From: Noviherbaspirillum sp. UKPF54
GTDB lineage: Bacteria; Pseudomonadota; Gammaproteobacteria; Burkholderiales; Burkholderiaceae_D
Direction: 5' to 3'
DNA length: 64,000 nt
NCBI RefSeq assembly: GCF_007874125.1
Contig: NZ_CP040128.1
Location: forward strand, 3,906,001 to 3,970,000
In this document: piece by piece, positions 56,960 through 64,000 of the stretch
Numbering within the stretch: the first letter of the stretch is position 1
Layout of the letters: every line of letters starts with the position of its first letter
Made by a program: the position numbers and the translations under genes
The notes under the pieces: generated by a model
Database searches by the model: none
The model's input: the letters and a program-made list of their open reading frames with translations, nothing else
What the model was told of the DNA's origin: nothing

Positions 56960-57110
56960 AATTGCTCCATATGTCAGTAGAGCATGTATATCGCCCCGCG
57001 CCCGGATGCTTCTTGTGAGTGCTCAAGCCGCAGGGGGCAGGGGTTTGAGGCAGGACAGTCCGGCGTGCTTTGCCGGCTCCCTTGTTGCTGATGCCGCTTT
57101 CAGTGTAGTC

Positions 57111-57143
57111 AAAAACAAAAACGCCGGCGGGTCAGGCCGGCGT
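57111..57143 (-). terminator. Rho-independent terminator after ahpF
   Basis: ACGCCGGC (57121-57128) pairs with GCCGGCGT (57136-57143); on the minus strand it is followed by TTTTGTTTTT. It ends the ahpC-ahpF transcript. Confidence 0.88.
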
Positions 57144-57167
57144 TTCTTCATGCTGCAACGCAGCGCG

Positions 57168-58745
57168 TTATGCTGCGATCGCTGCTTTCTCCTCGGCCGG
57201 CGCGGAGGTGCGGATCAGGTGGTCGAAGGCCGAAAGCGCCGCCTTGGAGCCTTCTCCCATCGCGATGACGATCTGCTTGTACGGCACGGTGGTCGCGTCG
57301 CCCGCGGCGAACACGCCCGGCACCGATGTGCGGCCATGCGCGTCGACTTCGATTTCACCGCGATTGCTCAAGGCGACGGTGCCCTTGAGCCAGTCGGTGT
57401 TGGGCAGCAGGCCGATCTGCACGAAGATGCCTTCCAGCTCGACATGCTTCGACTCGCCGCTGTTGCGGTCGGTGTAGCGCATGCCGTTGACCTTGCTGCC
57501 GTCGCCGGTGACTTCGGTGGTCTGGGCGCTGGTGATGACCGTGACATTCGGCAGGCTGTGCAGTTTGCGCTGCAACACGGCGTCGGCGCGCAGCTGGCTG
57601 TCGTATTCCAGCAGCGTGACGTGCGCCACGATGCCGGCCAGGTCGATCGCCGCTTCCACGCCGGAATTGCCGCCACCGACCACCGCGACACGCTTGCCTT
57701 TAAATAACGGGCCGTCGCAGTGCGGGCAGTAGGCCACGCCGCGGTTGCGGTACTGCTGCTCGCCCGGCACGTTCAGCTCGCGCCAGCGCGCGCCGGTGGC
57801 CAGCACCACGGTTTTCGCCTTCAGGGAAGCGCCGCCGGCGAGCTTGACCTCGATGAGGTCGCCCGGCACCAGGGCGGCTGCACGCTGCATGTTCATCACG
57901 TCGACGTCGTAGCTCTTGACGTGCTGTTCCAGGGCGGCGGCCAGCTTCGGCCCTTCGGTTTCCTTCACCGAAATGAAGTTCTCGATGCCCATGGTGTCCA
58001 ATACCTGGCCGCCGAAGCGCTCGGCCACCACGCCGGTGCGGATGCCCTTGCGGGCGGAATAAATCGCCGCCGCCGCTCCTGCCGGGCCGCCGCCGACGAC
58101 CAGCATGTCGAACACGTCCTTTTGCGCGAGCTTGTCGGCTTCGCGCTGCGCCGCGCCGGAATCGAGCTTGGCGACGATTTCCTCGATGCTCATGCGGCCC
58201 TGGCCGAAGGTTTCGCCGTTCAGGAACACGGTCGGCACGGCCATGATCTGGCGCTTGGCGACTTCATCCTGGAACAGGGCGCCGTCGATCATCACATGGC
58301 TGATGTTGGGATTGACCACCGCCATCAGGTTCAGCGCCTGCACCACTTCCGGGCAGTTCTGGCACGACAGCGAGATATAGGTCTCGAAGCGGTATTCGCC
58401 CGGCAGGTTGCGGATATGGTCGAGCACGTCGGCGTCGACCTTCGGCGGATGGCCGCCGGTCTGCAACAGCGCCAGCACCAGCGAGGTGAACTCGTGCCCC
58501 ATCGGGATGCCGGCGAAACGGATGCTGATATTGGCGCCGACGCGGTTCAGCGAAAACGACGGCGCGCGCTCGTCCTTGCCGCCGGTGGCCAGCGTGATGC
58601 TGTCCGACAGCGCGTCGATGTCGCGCAGGAGCGCGGCCATGTCGCGCGAGGCGTCGCTGTCGTCCAGCGTCGCGATGATCTCGATCGGATGGGTGATCTT
58701 GTCGAGGTAGGCTTTCAGTTGGGTCTTGAGGGTATCGTCCAACAT
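57168..58745 (-). CDS. ahpF: Alkyl hydroperoxide reductase subunit F
   Basis: AhpF is the flavoprotein disulfide reductase that reduces AhpC with NADH. The 525-aa protein has the N-terminal tandem thioredoxin-like domain with SCQNCPEV (near 129-136), FAD-binding [17 protein letters not shown] (near 218), the redox-active CPHCDG (near 345) and an NAD-binding [15 protein letters not shown]. The start at 58745 gives the MLDDTLK N-terminus and normal length. It lies 178 bp after ahpC with an intervening hairpin. Confidence 0.96.
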   Translation of the reverse strand: MLDDTLKTQLKAYLDKITHPIEIIATLDDSDASRDMAALLRDIDALSDSITLATGGKDERAPSFSLNRVGANISIRFAGIPMGHEFTSLVLALLQTGGHPPKVDADVLDHIRNLPGEYRFETYISLSCQNCPEVVQALNLMAVVNPNISHVMIDGALFQDEVAKRQIMAVPTVFLNGETFGQGRMSIEEIVAKLDSGAAQREADKLAQKDVFDMLVVGGGPAGAAAAIYSARKGIRTGVVAERFGGQVLDTMGIENFISVKETEGPKLAAALEQHVKSYDVDVMNMQRAAALVPGDLIEVKLAGGASLKAKTVVLATGARWRELNVPGEQQYRNRGVAYCPHCDGPLFKGKRVAVVGGGNSGVEAAIDLAGIVAHVTLLEYDSQLRADAVLQRKLHSLPNVTVITSAQTTEVTGDGSKVNGMRYTDRNSGESKHVELEGIFVQIGLLPNTDWLKGTVALSNRGEIEVDAHGRTSVPGVFAAGDATTVPYKQIVIAMGEGSKAALSAFDHLIRTSAPAEEKAAIAA

Positions 58746-58885
58746 GATGGGCTCGCTTTGAAAATTGGTTGAAAAAGCTTGGGGCAAAGCAGTGCCACCG
58801 CCGGATCAGCCTGATGCTGCCGGATCGTGAAGCCGATCGGGGAGTGGTACCTGCGCCGGACGCGCACCGCGGCGCCCGGGCAACG

Positions 58886-58916
58886 AGCGCACCCATCGTC
58901 AATGGATGGGCGCGCT
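58886..58916 (-). terminator. Attenuating hairpin between ahpC and ahpF
   Basis: AGCGCACCCATC (58886-58897) pairs with GATGGGCGCGCT (58905-58916) with one mismatch over a 7-nt loop, 7 bp past the ahpC stop. It probably lowers ahpF expression relative to ahpC. Confidence 0.65.
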
Positions 58917-58923
58917 GGCAAAG

Positions 58924-59487
58924 TTAGATCTTGCCGACGAGGTCGAGCGACGGAGCCAGGGTCTTCTCGCCCGGGGTCCACTTGGCGGGGCACACTTCGC
59001 CCGGGTGGGATGCGACGTACTGGGCTGCCTGCACCTTGCGCAGCAGTTCCTTGGCGTCGCGGCCGATGCCGTTGTCGTGGATTTCGCACAGCTTGATCTG
59101 GCCTTCCGGATTGATCACGAAAGTGCCGCGTAGCGCCAGGCCTTCTTCCTCGATCATCACGTCGAAGTTGCGGGTGATCGCGCCGGTCGGGTCGCCGATC
59201 ATCGGGTACTTGATCTTCTTGATGGTGTCGGAGGTGTCAGCCCAAGCCTTGTGGGTGAAGTGGGTGTCGGTCGACACGGCATACACTTCCACGCCCAGCG
59301 ACTTGAAGGTGTCGTAGTTGTCGGCCAGGTCGCCCAGCTCGGTCGGGCAGACGAAGGTGAAGTCGGCCGGGTAGAACACCACGACGGACCATTTGCCTTT
59401 CAGGTCGGCGTCGGACACCTGGAAGAACTTGCCATTCTGGTAAGCGGTGGCGTTGAACGGTTTGACTTGCGTATTGATCAGGGACAT
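58924..59487 (-). CDS. ahpC: Alkyl hydroperoxide reductase subunit C (peroxiredoxin)
   Basis: The 187-aa typical two-cysteine peroxiredoxin reduces H2O2 and organic peroxides. The peroxidatic cysteine is in DFTFVCPTE (near 47) and the resolving cysteine in [10 protein letters not shown] (near 166). Length matches E. coli AhpC. The first gene of the ahpCF pair, it is transcribed from a promoter in the 59488-59631 interval, where a TATGAT-like -10 is visible on the minus strand. Confidence 0.97.
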   Translation of the reverse strand: MSLINTQVKPFNATAYQNGKFFQVSDADLKGKWSVVVFYPADFTFVCPTELGDLADNYDTFKSLGVEVYAVSTDTHFTHKAWADTSDTIKKIKYPMIGDPTGAITRNFDVMIEEEGLALRGTFVINPEGQIKLCEIHDNGIGRDAKELLRKVQAAQYVASHPGEVCPAKWTPGEKTLAPSLDLVGKI

Positions 59488-59631
59488 AGCGTTACTCGCT
59501 CCATTAAGAGTGAATCGATGAATGACTCAGGGTGAAAAAGATGATGAATGCATCATAACGAAAACCACTTTATATGGGAAATCTATAGTTTTAATGAGCT
59601 CAATAGGATTACTTAATTGCCTAATAGCATT

Positions 59632-61596
59632 TCAGGCAACCCTGCCGCCGCGCCGCTTGCGCATGGCCGCGTTGTGCGCGCGCAGGATCGCATCGACCCG
59701 CTCGGACGCTTCGCGCGCCAGTTCCTGCGCCACCTCGCCGCTGGGAAAGTATTCCGGGCTGCGGTAACTGAGCCAGGCGTAGGCCGAATACATGCGGCAG
59801 GTGTCTTCCACTTCCTGCAGGTTTTGGCGCGACAAGCTGCCGGCCTCGTGGCGCAGCGCCCAGACCTTCCTTTTGGCCAGTGCATGCGCCCAGTCCAGCC
59901 AGACCTGGTGCAGGGCAGGCACCTTGGTGGAAATCGGCACCAGCGACAGCGTGAATTTTTCTGCCACCGACAGCGGCAGGGTGTCCAGCCAGACCGCCCG
60001 CTCCAGCTGTTCTTCGGTGATGCTGGGGAAAAAGAAGCCGTCCGGCACGTCGATGTTGTAAACGAAGCGTTTGAACAGCTTGGCCAGCGACTGTTCCCCG
60101 GTCACGGCGGCGATGCGGTGCAGGTGTTCCAGCGTGGGCGCGACCGAAAAGCCGGCGGCGGCGACTGGGGCAATCTTTTCCTTCAACAAGGCGCGCAGCA
60201 CGTAATGGGTGTCGTCGTCGAAGCCGGCGACGAAGCCTTCCTCGTGCACCCCGAAGCGCCCGGCACGGCCGGCGATCTGTTTCGCCAGCGCGGCCGGCAC
60301 TTCTTCCTCCTCGACGCCGTTGAACTTGACGGCGGTGGTCATCACCACGCGCTCGATCGGCAGGTTCAGGCCCATGGCGATGGCGTCGGTGCCGACCACG
60401 ATGTCGGCTTCCCGGTTGCGAAAGCGGGCCGCCTGCGCGCGCCGCACCTCGGGCGACAGGTTGCCGTACACGGTGGCCACCGAAAAGCCCTGCTCGGTGA
60501 TCATGTCGCGCCACATCAGCACCTCGCGCCGCGAAAAGGCGATGACGGCGTCGCCGCGCCGCAGGTTGCGCAGCTTGCGCACCGGAGCGGGCTCGACCGT
60601 CAGCGGCGCCTTGCGTTTGAGGACATGCACTTCGAGCGGACATTCCAGCCGTTCGGCCAGCGCCTCGACGGCGCGCCGCGCTTCCAGCGCGCCGACCAGG
60701 TAGACCACGCCGGCGGGCGCGCCGCACACCGCCGCCGTCCACGCCGCGCCGCGGTCGCGGTCGCCCAGCATCTGGATCTCGTCGATCACGGCGACATCGA
60801 CCTTGCGCTTGGTGTCGAGCATTTCGACGGTGCTGGCCACATGCGTGGCGCCTTCCACGATACGGCGCTCCTCGCCGGTCACGAGACTGACCTTGAGCGG
60901 TTCGCCGTGCGGGCGCGCCTCCTGCAGCCGCTCGTAGTTTTCCAGCGCCAGCAGCCGCAAGGGTGCCAGATAGACGCCGGTTTTGGCCCGTGCCAGCGCT
61001 TCCATCGCCTGATGCGTCTTGCCGGAATTGGTCGGCCCGAGCAAGGCGATGAAGCGGCGCGGCAGGCGGTACGCCAGTTCGAACGAGGCCGGATATTCGG
61101 CCAGGTTGATGCTTTCCTTGGTCAGCGCCGCGTGCCGCTCCTCGTTCTGCCGCTCGACCGCGTGCGCCAGGCGCTGCTCGATGCGCTCGAACACGTATTC
61201 GGCCGGATCGGACGTATCCCGGCTGGTGAGCGCATGCAGGAAGGTCATGGCATCGAGCCCGGCGTCGTCGGCGCGCTCGTGCATGGCGGCGGCGAAGGCG
61301 GCCACCTGGCGCTGCAACTCTTCCTGCGCGCCGGACTGGGCGCGTTCCGCGATCAGCCGCAGCTGTTCGTGCGGTTCCAGCTTGCGCCACTTGCTCGGCT
61401 TGGCCAGCACGCCCTTGCTCGGCACCAGGTCGTACGGCACGCGCAGGGCGCCGGCCTGCGCCACGCCGGAAAAGCGCAGGAACACGCGCCCCTCGAGCTT
61501 GACCAGTTCGGCGCCCAGCGCCTGGGCATGCAACTCCGGCGCGATCAACTCGTCATTATCGAAGGCGGGGAAAGATTCTGGTGGCGAAGATGTCAT
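59632..61596 (-). CDS. Suv3-like DExH RNA helicase
   Basis: The 654-aa SF2 helicase resembles mitochondrial SUV3. Walker A is GPTNSGKTHQAM, motif Ia LAPLRLLALENYERL, motif II DEIQMLGD, motif IV GDAVIAFSRREVLMWRD, motif V VGTDAIAMGLNLPIERVVM and motif VI QIAGRAGRFG. A C-terminal Suv3-type domain follows, ending in a basic KRRGG tail. SUV3 unwinds structured RNA for degradation. It has no ribonuclease partner next to it. The start at 61596 lacks a clear Shine-Dalgarno site, so the N-terminus is uncertain; a longer start exists. Confidence 0.88.
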   Translation of the reverse strand: MTSSPPESFPAFDNDELIAPELHAQALGAELVKLEGRVFLRFSGVAQAGALRVPYDLVPSKGVLAKPSKWRKLEPHEQLRLIAERAQSGAQEELQRQVAAFAAAMHERADDAGLDAMTFLHALTSRDTSDPAEYVFERIEQRLAHAVERQNEERHAALTKESINLAEYPASFELAYRLPRRFIALLGPTNSGKTHQAMEALARAKTGVYLAPLRLLALENYERLQEARPHGEPLKVSLVTGEERRIVEGATHVASTVEMLDTKRKVDVAVIDEIQMLGDRDRGAAWTAAVCGAPAGVVYLVGALEARRAVEALAERLECPLEVHVLKRKAPLTVEPAPVRKLRNLRRGDAVIAFSRREVLMWRDMITEQGFSVATVYGNLSPEVRRAQAARFRNREADIVVGTDAIAMGLNLPIERVVMTTAVKFNGVEEEEVPAALAKQIAGRAGRFGVHEEGFVAGFDDDTHYVLRALLKEKIAPVAAAGFSVAPTLEHLHRIAAVTGEQSLAKLFKRFVYNIDVPDGFFFPSITEEQLERAVWLDTLPLSVAEKFTLSLVPISTKVPALHQVWLDWAHALAKRKVWALRHEAGSLSRQNLQEVEDTCRMYSAYAWLSYRSPEYFPSGEVAQELAREASERVDAILRAHNAAMRKRRGGRVA

Positions 61597-61707
61597 AGGG
61601 CAGGAAGTCGTGCTGAACGAGGCGGCAGTGTCGCATATAGGGACCATCCGCAAAACCTTAAGTTGCGCCCATGGCGCGGGAGCCGGAGCACATGGCTCTA
61701 ATTCAAA

Positions 61708-61920
61708 GCAACATTCATTCACGGCTGGCTCGATGCGATGAGCCAGGCATGGTGCTGGTCCGCCGTGCTTTTCCTGGCATCGGCGGCGGCCAGTTCCGCC
61801 TATCTGACGGTCAGCGAAGTGTTGCCGCTGGAAATGCGGGTCGTGGCGATCTCGGTGTTTTACGCGGTGGGCGCCGGCGCCGGCGGCTTTGCCGCGCCGC
61901 TAGAGGATGTCATGCGCTAG
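61708..61920 (+). pseudogene. MFS transporter C-terminal fragment
   Basis: The frame encodes FIHGWLDAMSQAWCWS and continues to SAAASSAYLTVSEVLPLEMR and AISVFYAVGAGAGGFAAPLEDVM, a recognisable piece of the late TM region of metabolite/sugar MFS transporters. Everything upstream is missing and a stop (TAA near 61693) precedes it, so it is a relic. An in-frame ATG at 61738 exists but a functional 60-aa product is unlikely. Confidence 0.7.
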
Positions 61921-61923
61921 GCG

Positions 61924-62613
61924 CTAATCCCCCGTCGGCGAAAGCTGAAAGGTCTTTACCTGCTTCTGCCCGAGCAGATAGGCGGACAGCGCCGCGATGT
62001 GGCGCGGGTCGGACGAGCGCAGGATCATCCGGTATTCGAAGCACTGGCCGTCGTCGGTGATGCGGTAGCTCATGTTGGCGACGTTGAAGCCGTGCTCCGC
62101 CATGATCTTCCTGACTTCGCTCTCGGGCGGCACGTTGTCGCGGTCGAAGCGCAGGTAGTGGTGCGCGTAGGCCTGGGACGGCATCCAGGACTCGATCTTG
62201 CGAAACAGCGACAGGATGCCCAGCGTGAGGGCGGTGACCAGCACGGCCGGAAAGTAGAAGCCGATGCCGATCATGATGCCGATGGCGGCGGTGATCCAGA
62301 TCGACGCGGCGGTGGTCAGGCCGCGCACGCTGAAGCCTTCTTTAAAAATCACGCCCGCGCCGAGAAAACCGATGCCGGTCATGATGCCCTGCGCCATGCG
62401 CGTCGGATCGGTGCGGATGGTGTCGCCCGTGCCGGGCAGCCAGGTCGACTGAAACAGCGTCACCAGCATCAAGAGGCTCGACGCCAGGCACACCAGCGCA
62501 TGCGTGCGAAAGCCGGCGGGCCGGCCGTGATAGCTGCGCTCCAGCCCGATGATGCCGCCGGCGCACAACGCGCCGATCAAATGAATGGTGATGGTGATGG
62601 AAATCGCATTCAC
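61924..62613 (-). CDS. MgtC/SapB family membrane protein
   Basis: The 229-aa protein has four to five TM segments carrying the MgtC motif GALCAGGIIGLERSYHGRPAGFRTHALVCLAS and the GFLGAGVIFKEG segment, plus a C-terminal cytosolic ACT-like domain (about 150-225). MgtC proteins affect Mg2+ homeostasis and F-ATPase activity and help growth in low Mg2+ or in hosts. It is a single gene with no mgtB nearby. Confidence 0.92.
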   Translation of the reverse strand: MNAISITITIHLIGALCAGGIIGLERSYHGRPAGFRTHALVCLASSLLMLVTLFQSTWLPGTGDTIRTDPTRMAQGIMTGIGFLGAGVIFKEGFSVRGLTTAASIWITAAIGIMIGIGFYFPAVLVTALTLGILSLFRKIESWMPSQAYAHHYLRFDRDNVPPESEVRKIMAEHGFNVANMSYRITDDGQCFEYRMILRSSDPRHIAALSAYLLGQKQVKTFQLSPTGD

Positions 62614-62705
62614 GTTGCTCCCCTTTTTACAAACGTTCCCGAACGGGCCCGCGCCCGATTTTCATTATATTGGCGAATCCTCCCGCAGCGGCGCCCGCTC
62701 CCCCT

Positions 62706-63689
62706 TCACGACAGAAAGGCATCCAGCGTCTTGGTATCGGTCACGCGCATGGTCTGGCGCGCCAGCCGCATGAGCATATTGGTGGCGTCCTCGGTCGCCA
62801 CGTCCAGGCCGAGCCCGGAGCCTTCCTGCCAGGCGGCGTCGAGCCGCAGGAAGCGTTCGCCCAGCTTGTTTTCCATCATCGCCTTCACGTGCTGCTGCTG
62901 CACCGAAATCAGCGTGAGCACCAGGCGTCCCTCCGACAGCCATGCAATCGCGCTGGCATCCTCCGACACCTCTTCGCGCGGCACATAGCCGGCGGTGGCG
63001 GTGCCGATCGACAGCATGCGCACGTTGTCGCGCTCGACACCCAGATAGTGTTCCGCTTCGTGCAGCGCGATCAGGTCCGGAGCGGTCGCGTACACGCCGC
63101 CGTCGGCGAACACGTCATCGCCGATGCGCACCGACGGGAAGTAGCCGGGCGCGGCGCAGGTAGCCATCGCCACATCCACAGCCAGGATTGCGCCGTCGGC
63201 CAGCGAGGTCTTACCGTGCGGCGTCTTGAAAACCTTGGTGCGCCCATTGCTCACATTAACGGCAGGAATGACGACATGGTGCATTGCCTGCCCCAGCGTC
63301 TGCTCGCCCAGGTGCTTGAGCAAGGCGGCGCGCAACGGATCGCCACTGTACTTGGGACCGAGCGCGGAACGCGCCATGTCGAGCATGCGGCTGATGGCGC
63401 CAGTGGGATGCCCGGAGAATGGAAAAATTTCCTGCCCATGCTCCAGAAACAAATTCTTCAGGGTAGCCATCGGTACTTCATACGCAAGCGCGAGCGCCAA
63501 GATGCCGCCGATTGATGTTCCTGCGATCAAGTCGAAGCGCCGCCCGAGCGGCTCGCCGACACGCGCTTCCAGCTCTTCCAGGACACACGCGCTGTACAGA
63601 CCGAGATAGCCGCCGCCGGACAGCGACAGCACGCAAAATGGTTTGGTTTTGTTAGAGAACGGCATGAGATCGATAGAGTCGATGGACAA
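62706..63689 (-). CDS. Patatin-like phospholipase
   Basis: The 327-aa protein has the patatin fold: oxyanion loop SLSGGGYLGLYSA (near 22-34), nucleophile elbow GTSIGG (Ser near 60) and the dyad Asp in FADGGVY (near 195). It strongly resembles CapV-type effectors that cyclic-dinucleotide anti-phage (CBASS) systems use. However, no cyclase (CD-NTase) gene is seen beside it, so it may be an ordinary patatin lipase or an orphan effector. The first in-frame Met is used; Met9 is an alternative. Confidence 0.88.
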   Translation of the reverse strand: MSIDSIDLMPFSNKTKPFCVLSLSGGGYLGLYSACVLEELEARVGEPLGRRFDLIAGTSIGGILALALAYEVPMATLKNLFLEHGQEIFPFSGHPTGAISRMLDMARSALGPKYSGDPLRAALLKHLGEQTLGQAMHHVVIPAVNVSNGRTKVFKTPHGKTSLADGAILAVDVAMATCAAPGYFPSVRIGDDVFADGGVYATAPDLIALHEAEHYLGVERDNVRMLSIGTATAGYVPREEVSEDASAIAWLSEGRLVLTLISVQQQHVKAMMENKLGERFLRLDAAWQEGSGLGLDVATEDATNMLMRLARQTMRVTDTKTLDAFLS

Positions 63690-63878
63690 GGAGCCACTAT
63701 AGGAAACGATATGTCACGCAGCGCGCCAAGCGTGAAAGCTTTTGTGCTTGATCACGCAAAAAAATGTCGCTTGGAAAAATCAGCCGGCAAGGCTGTCTGC
63801 GGCGTGATTTTTGCTTCTTCCCCGGAGTGCCGCGGCGCGCGGCGACATCCATTTCCGGCATAACGCAAAGGAGGCCCG
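63690..63878. promoter_or_regulatory. Divergent intergene upstream of the patatin gene
   Basis: This 189-bp stretch separates the patatin gene and the rightmost plus-strand gene. It is relatively AT-rich near 63740-63790. No specific operator was recognised. Confidence 0.4.
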
Positions 63879-64000
63879 ATGGCGGGCACGGCCCAGCAGA
63901 CAGCCGACTCAGGCAAGGCACCGCAAGAACGCGGAACGGTCGTGGTTTATCCCGGCAATGCGCAGCGCGCTCCGTGCAGCCACGAGAGCGCAACCTACTG
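63879..64000 (+). CDS. Partial CDS running off the right edge
   Basis: An ATG at 63879 is preceded by a textbook AAAGGAGG site and opens a frame (MAGTAQQTADSGKAPQERGT and onward) with no stop before the window end. Only 40 residues are visible, too few to identify. The N-terminus is Gly/Gln/Ala-rich and soluble-looking. Confidence 0.6.
   Translation, partial: MAGTAQQTADSGKAPQERGTVVVYPGNAQRAPCSHESATY

Noticed and set aside
59488..59631. Possible OxyR site upstream of ahpC from repeated CTAT/ATAG tetramers
   Set aside because: Spacings between the tetramers are 18 and 21 bp, not the 22-bp periodicity of the OxyR motif, so I do not call a site.
63697..63993. A 98-aa frame on the minus strand near the right edge
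   Set aside because: It overlaps the promoter zone and the better-supported plus-strand start with AAAGGAGG. The sequence is Arg/Cys-rich and looks non-coding.
62706..64000. A full CBASS anti-phage operon around the patatin gene
   Set aside because: No CD-NTase, E1/E2 or JAB gene is visible; the upstream gene is divergent and only 40 residues long in view.

Overview
The window is a 64 kb piece of a GC-rich betaproteobacterial chromosome. Gene content and protein sequences suggest Burkholderiales, most likely Oxalobacteraceae (Herbaspirillum, Noviherbaspirillum or Massilia type). This is inferred from the dnaA - rpmH-rnpA-yidD-yidC-mnmE cluster, the DUF1631 protein, GTP-type PckG, a Bug/TctC protein and a bacterial Suv3-like helicase. 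No rRNA, tRNA or CRISPR array was found.

Layout. 1-5.9 kb: replication-origin neighbourhood, with dnaA on the minus strand and rpmH-rnpA-yidD-yidC and mnmE on the plus strand, separated by an intergene with two perfect DnaA boxes. 5.9-8.5 kb: small secreted, lipo- and membrane proteins, and two diverged copies of a 100-bp intergenic element that joins an FNR-like dyad to three DnaA-box-like sites in fixed spacing. 8.5-15.4 kb: a signalling cluster (CheY-like regulator, HD-GYP regulator, 1407-aa hybrid kinase with five PAS domains) and a CAP-domain lipoprotein. 15.6-24.3 kb: a TctDE-like two-component pair divergent from a Bug/TctC protein and a complete Fbp/Afu-type ABC transporter, then an AbrB-family membrane protein. 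24.3-27.0 kb: nsrR behind a perfect FNR box, and a QseBC/PmrAB-like pair behind a perfect CTTAAG-N5-CTTAAG box. 27-42.2 kb: mostly metabolic and housekeeping genes, including MOSC, MFS, a 2-hydroxyacid dehydrogenase, pckG, DUF1631, rhodanese, a chemoreceptor, an acyltransferase, NnrU, and a LysR / D(-)-tartrate dehydratase pair.

42.2-46.1 kb is the clear accessory island. A decayed IS5-family transposase lies at one end, an IS110-family (IS1111-like) element at the other, and 17-bp inverted repeats bracket the whole. Between them sits an ECF41-type sigma factor divergent from a carboxymuconolactone-decarboxylase-like (COE) gene. Both genes carry a matching (T/C)GTCACA-N16-CGTC promoter, so this looks like a complete autoregulated ECF41 module.

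46.1-64 kb: three c-di-GMP enzymes (GGDEF, PAS-GGDEF-EAL, REC-GGDEF), an acyl-CoA ligase and TesB thioesterase, a SHOCT membrane protein, an NRAMP-family transporter with an altered DPSG motif, ahpC-ahpF, a Suv3-like helicase, an MFS remnant, an MgtC-family protein, a patatin-like phospholipase and the start of a gene that runs off the right edge.

Functionally the region combines replication and translation housekeeping, redox/NO/oxygen sensing (NsrR, FNR boxes, AhpCF, ECF41-COE) and c-di-GMP signalling.
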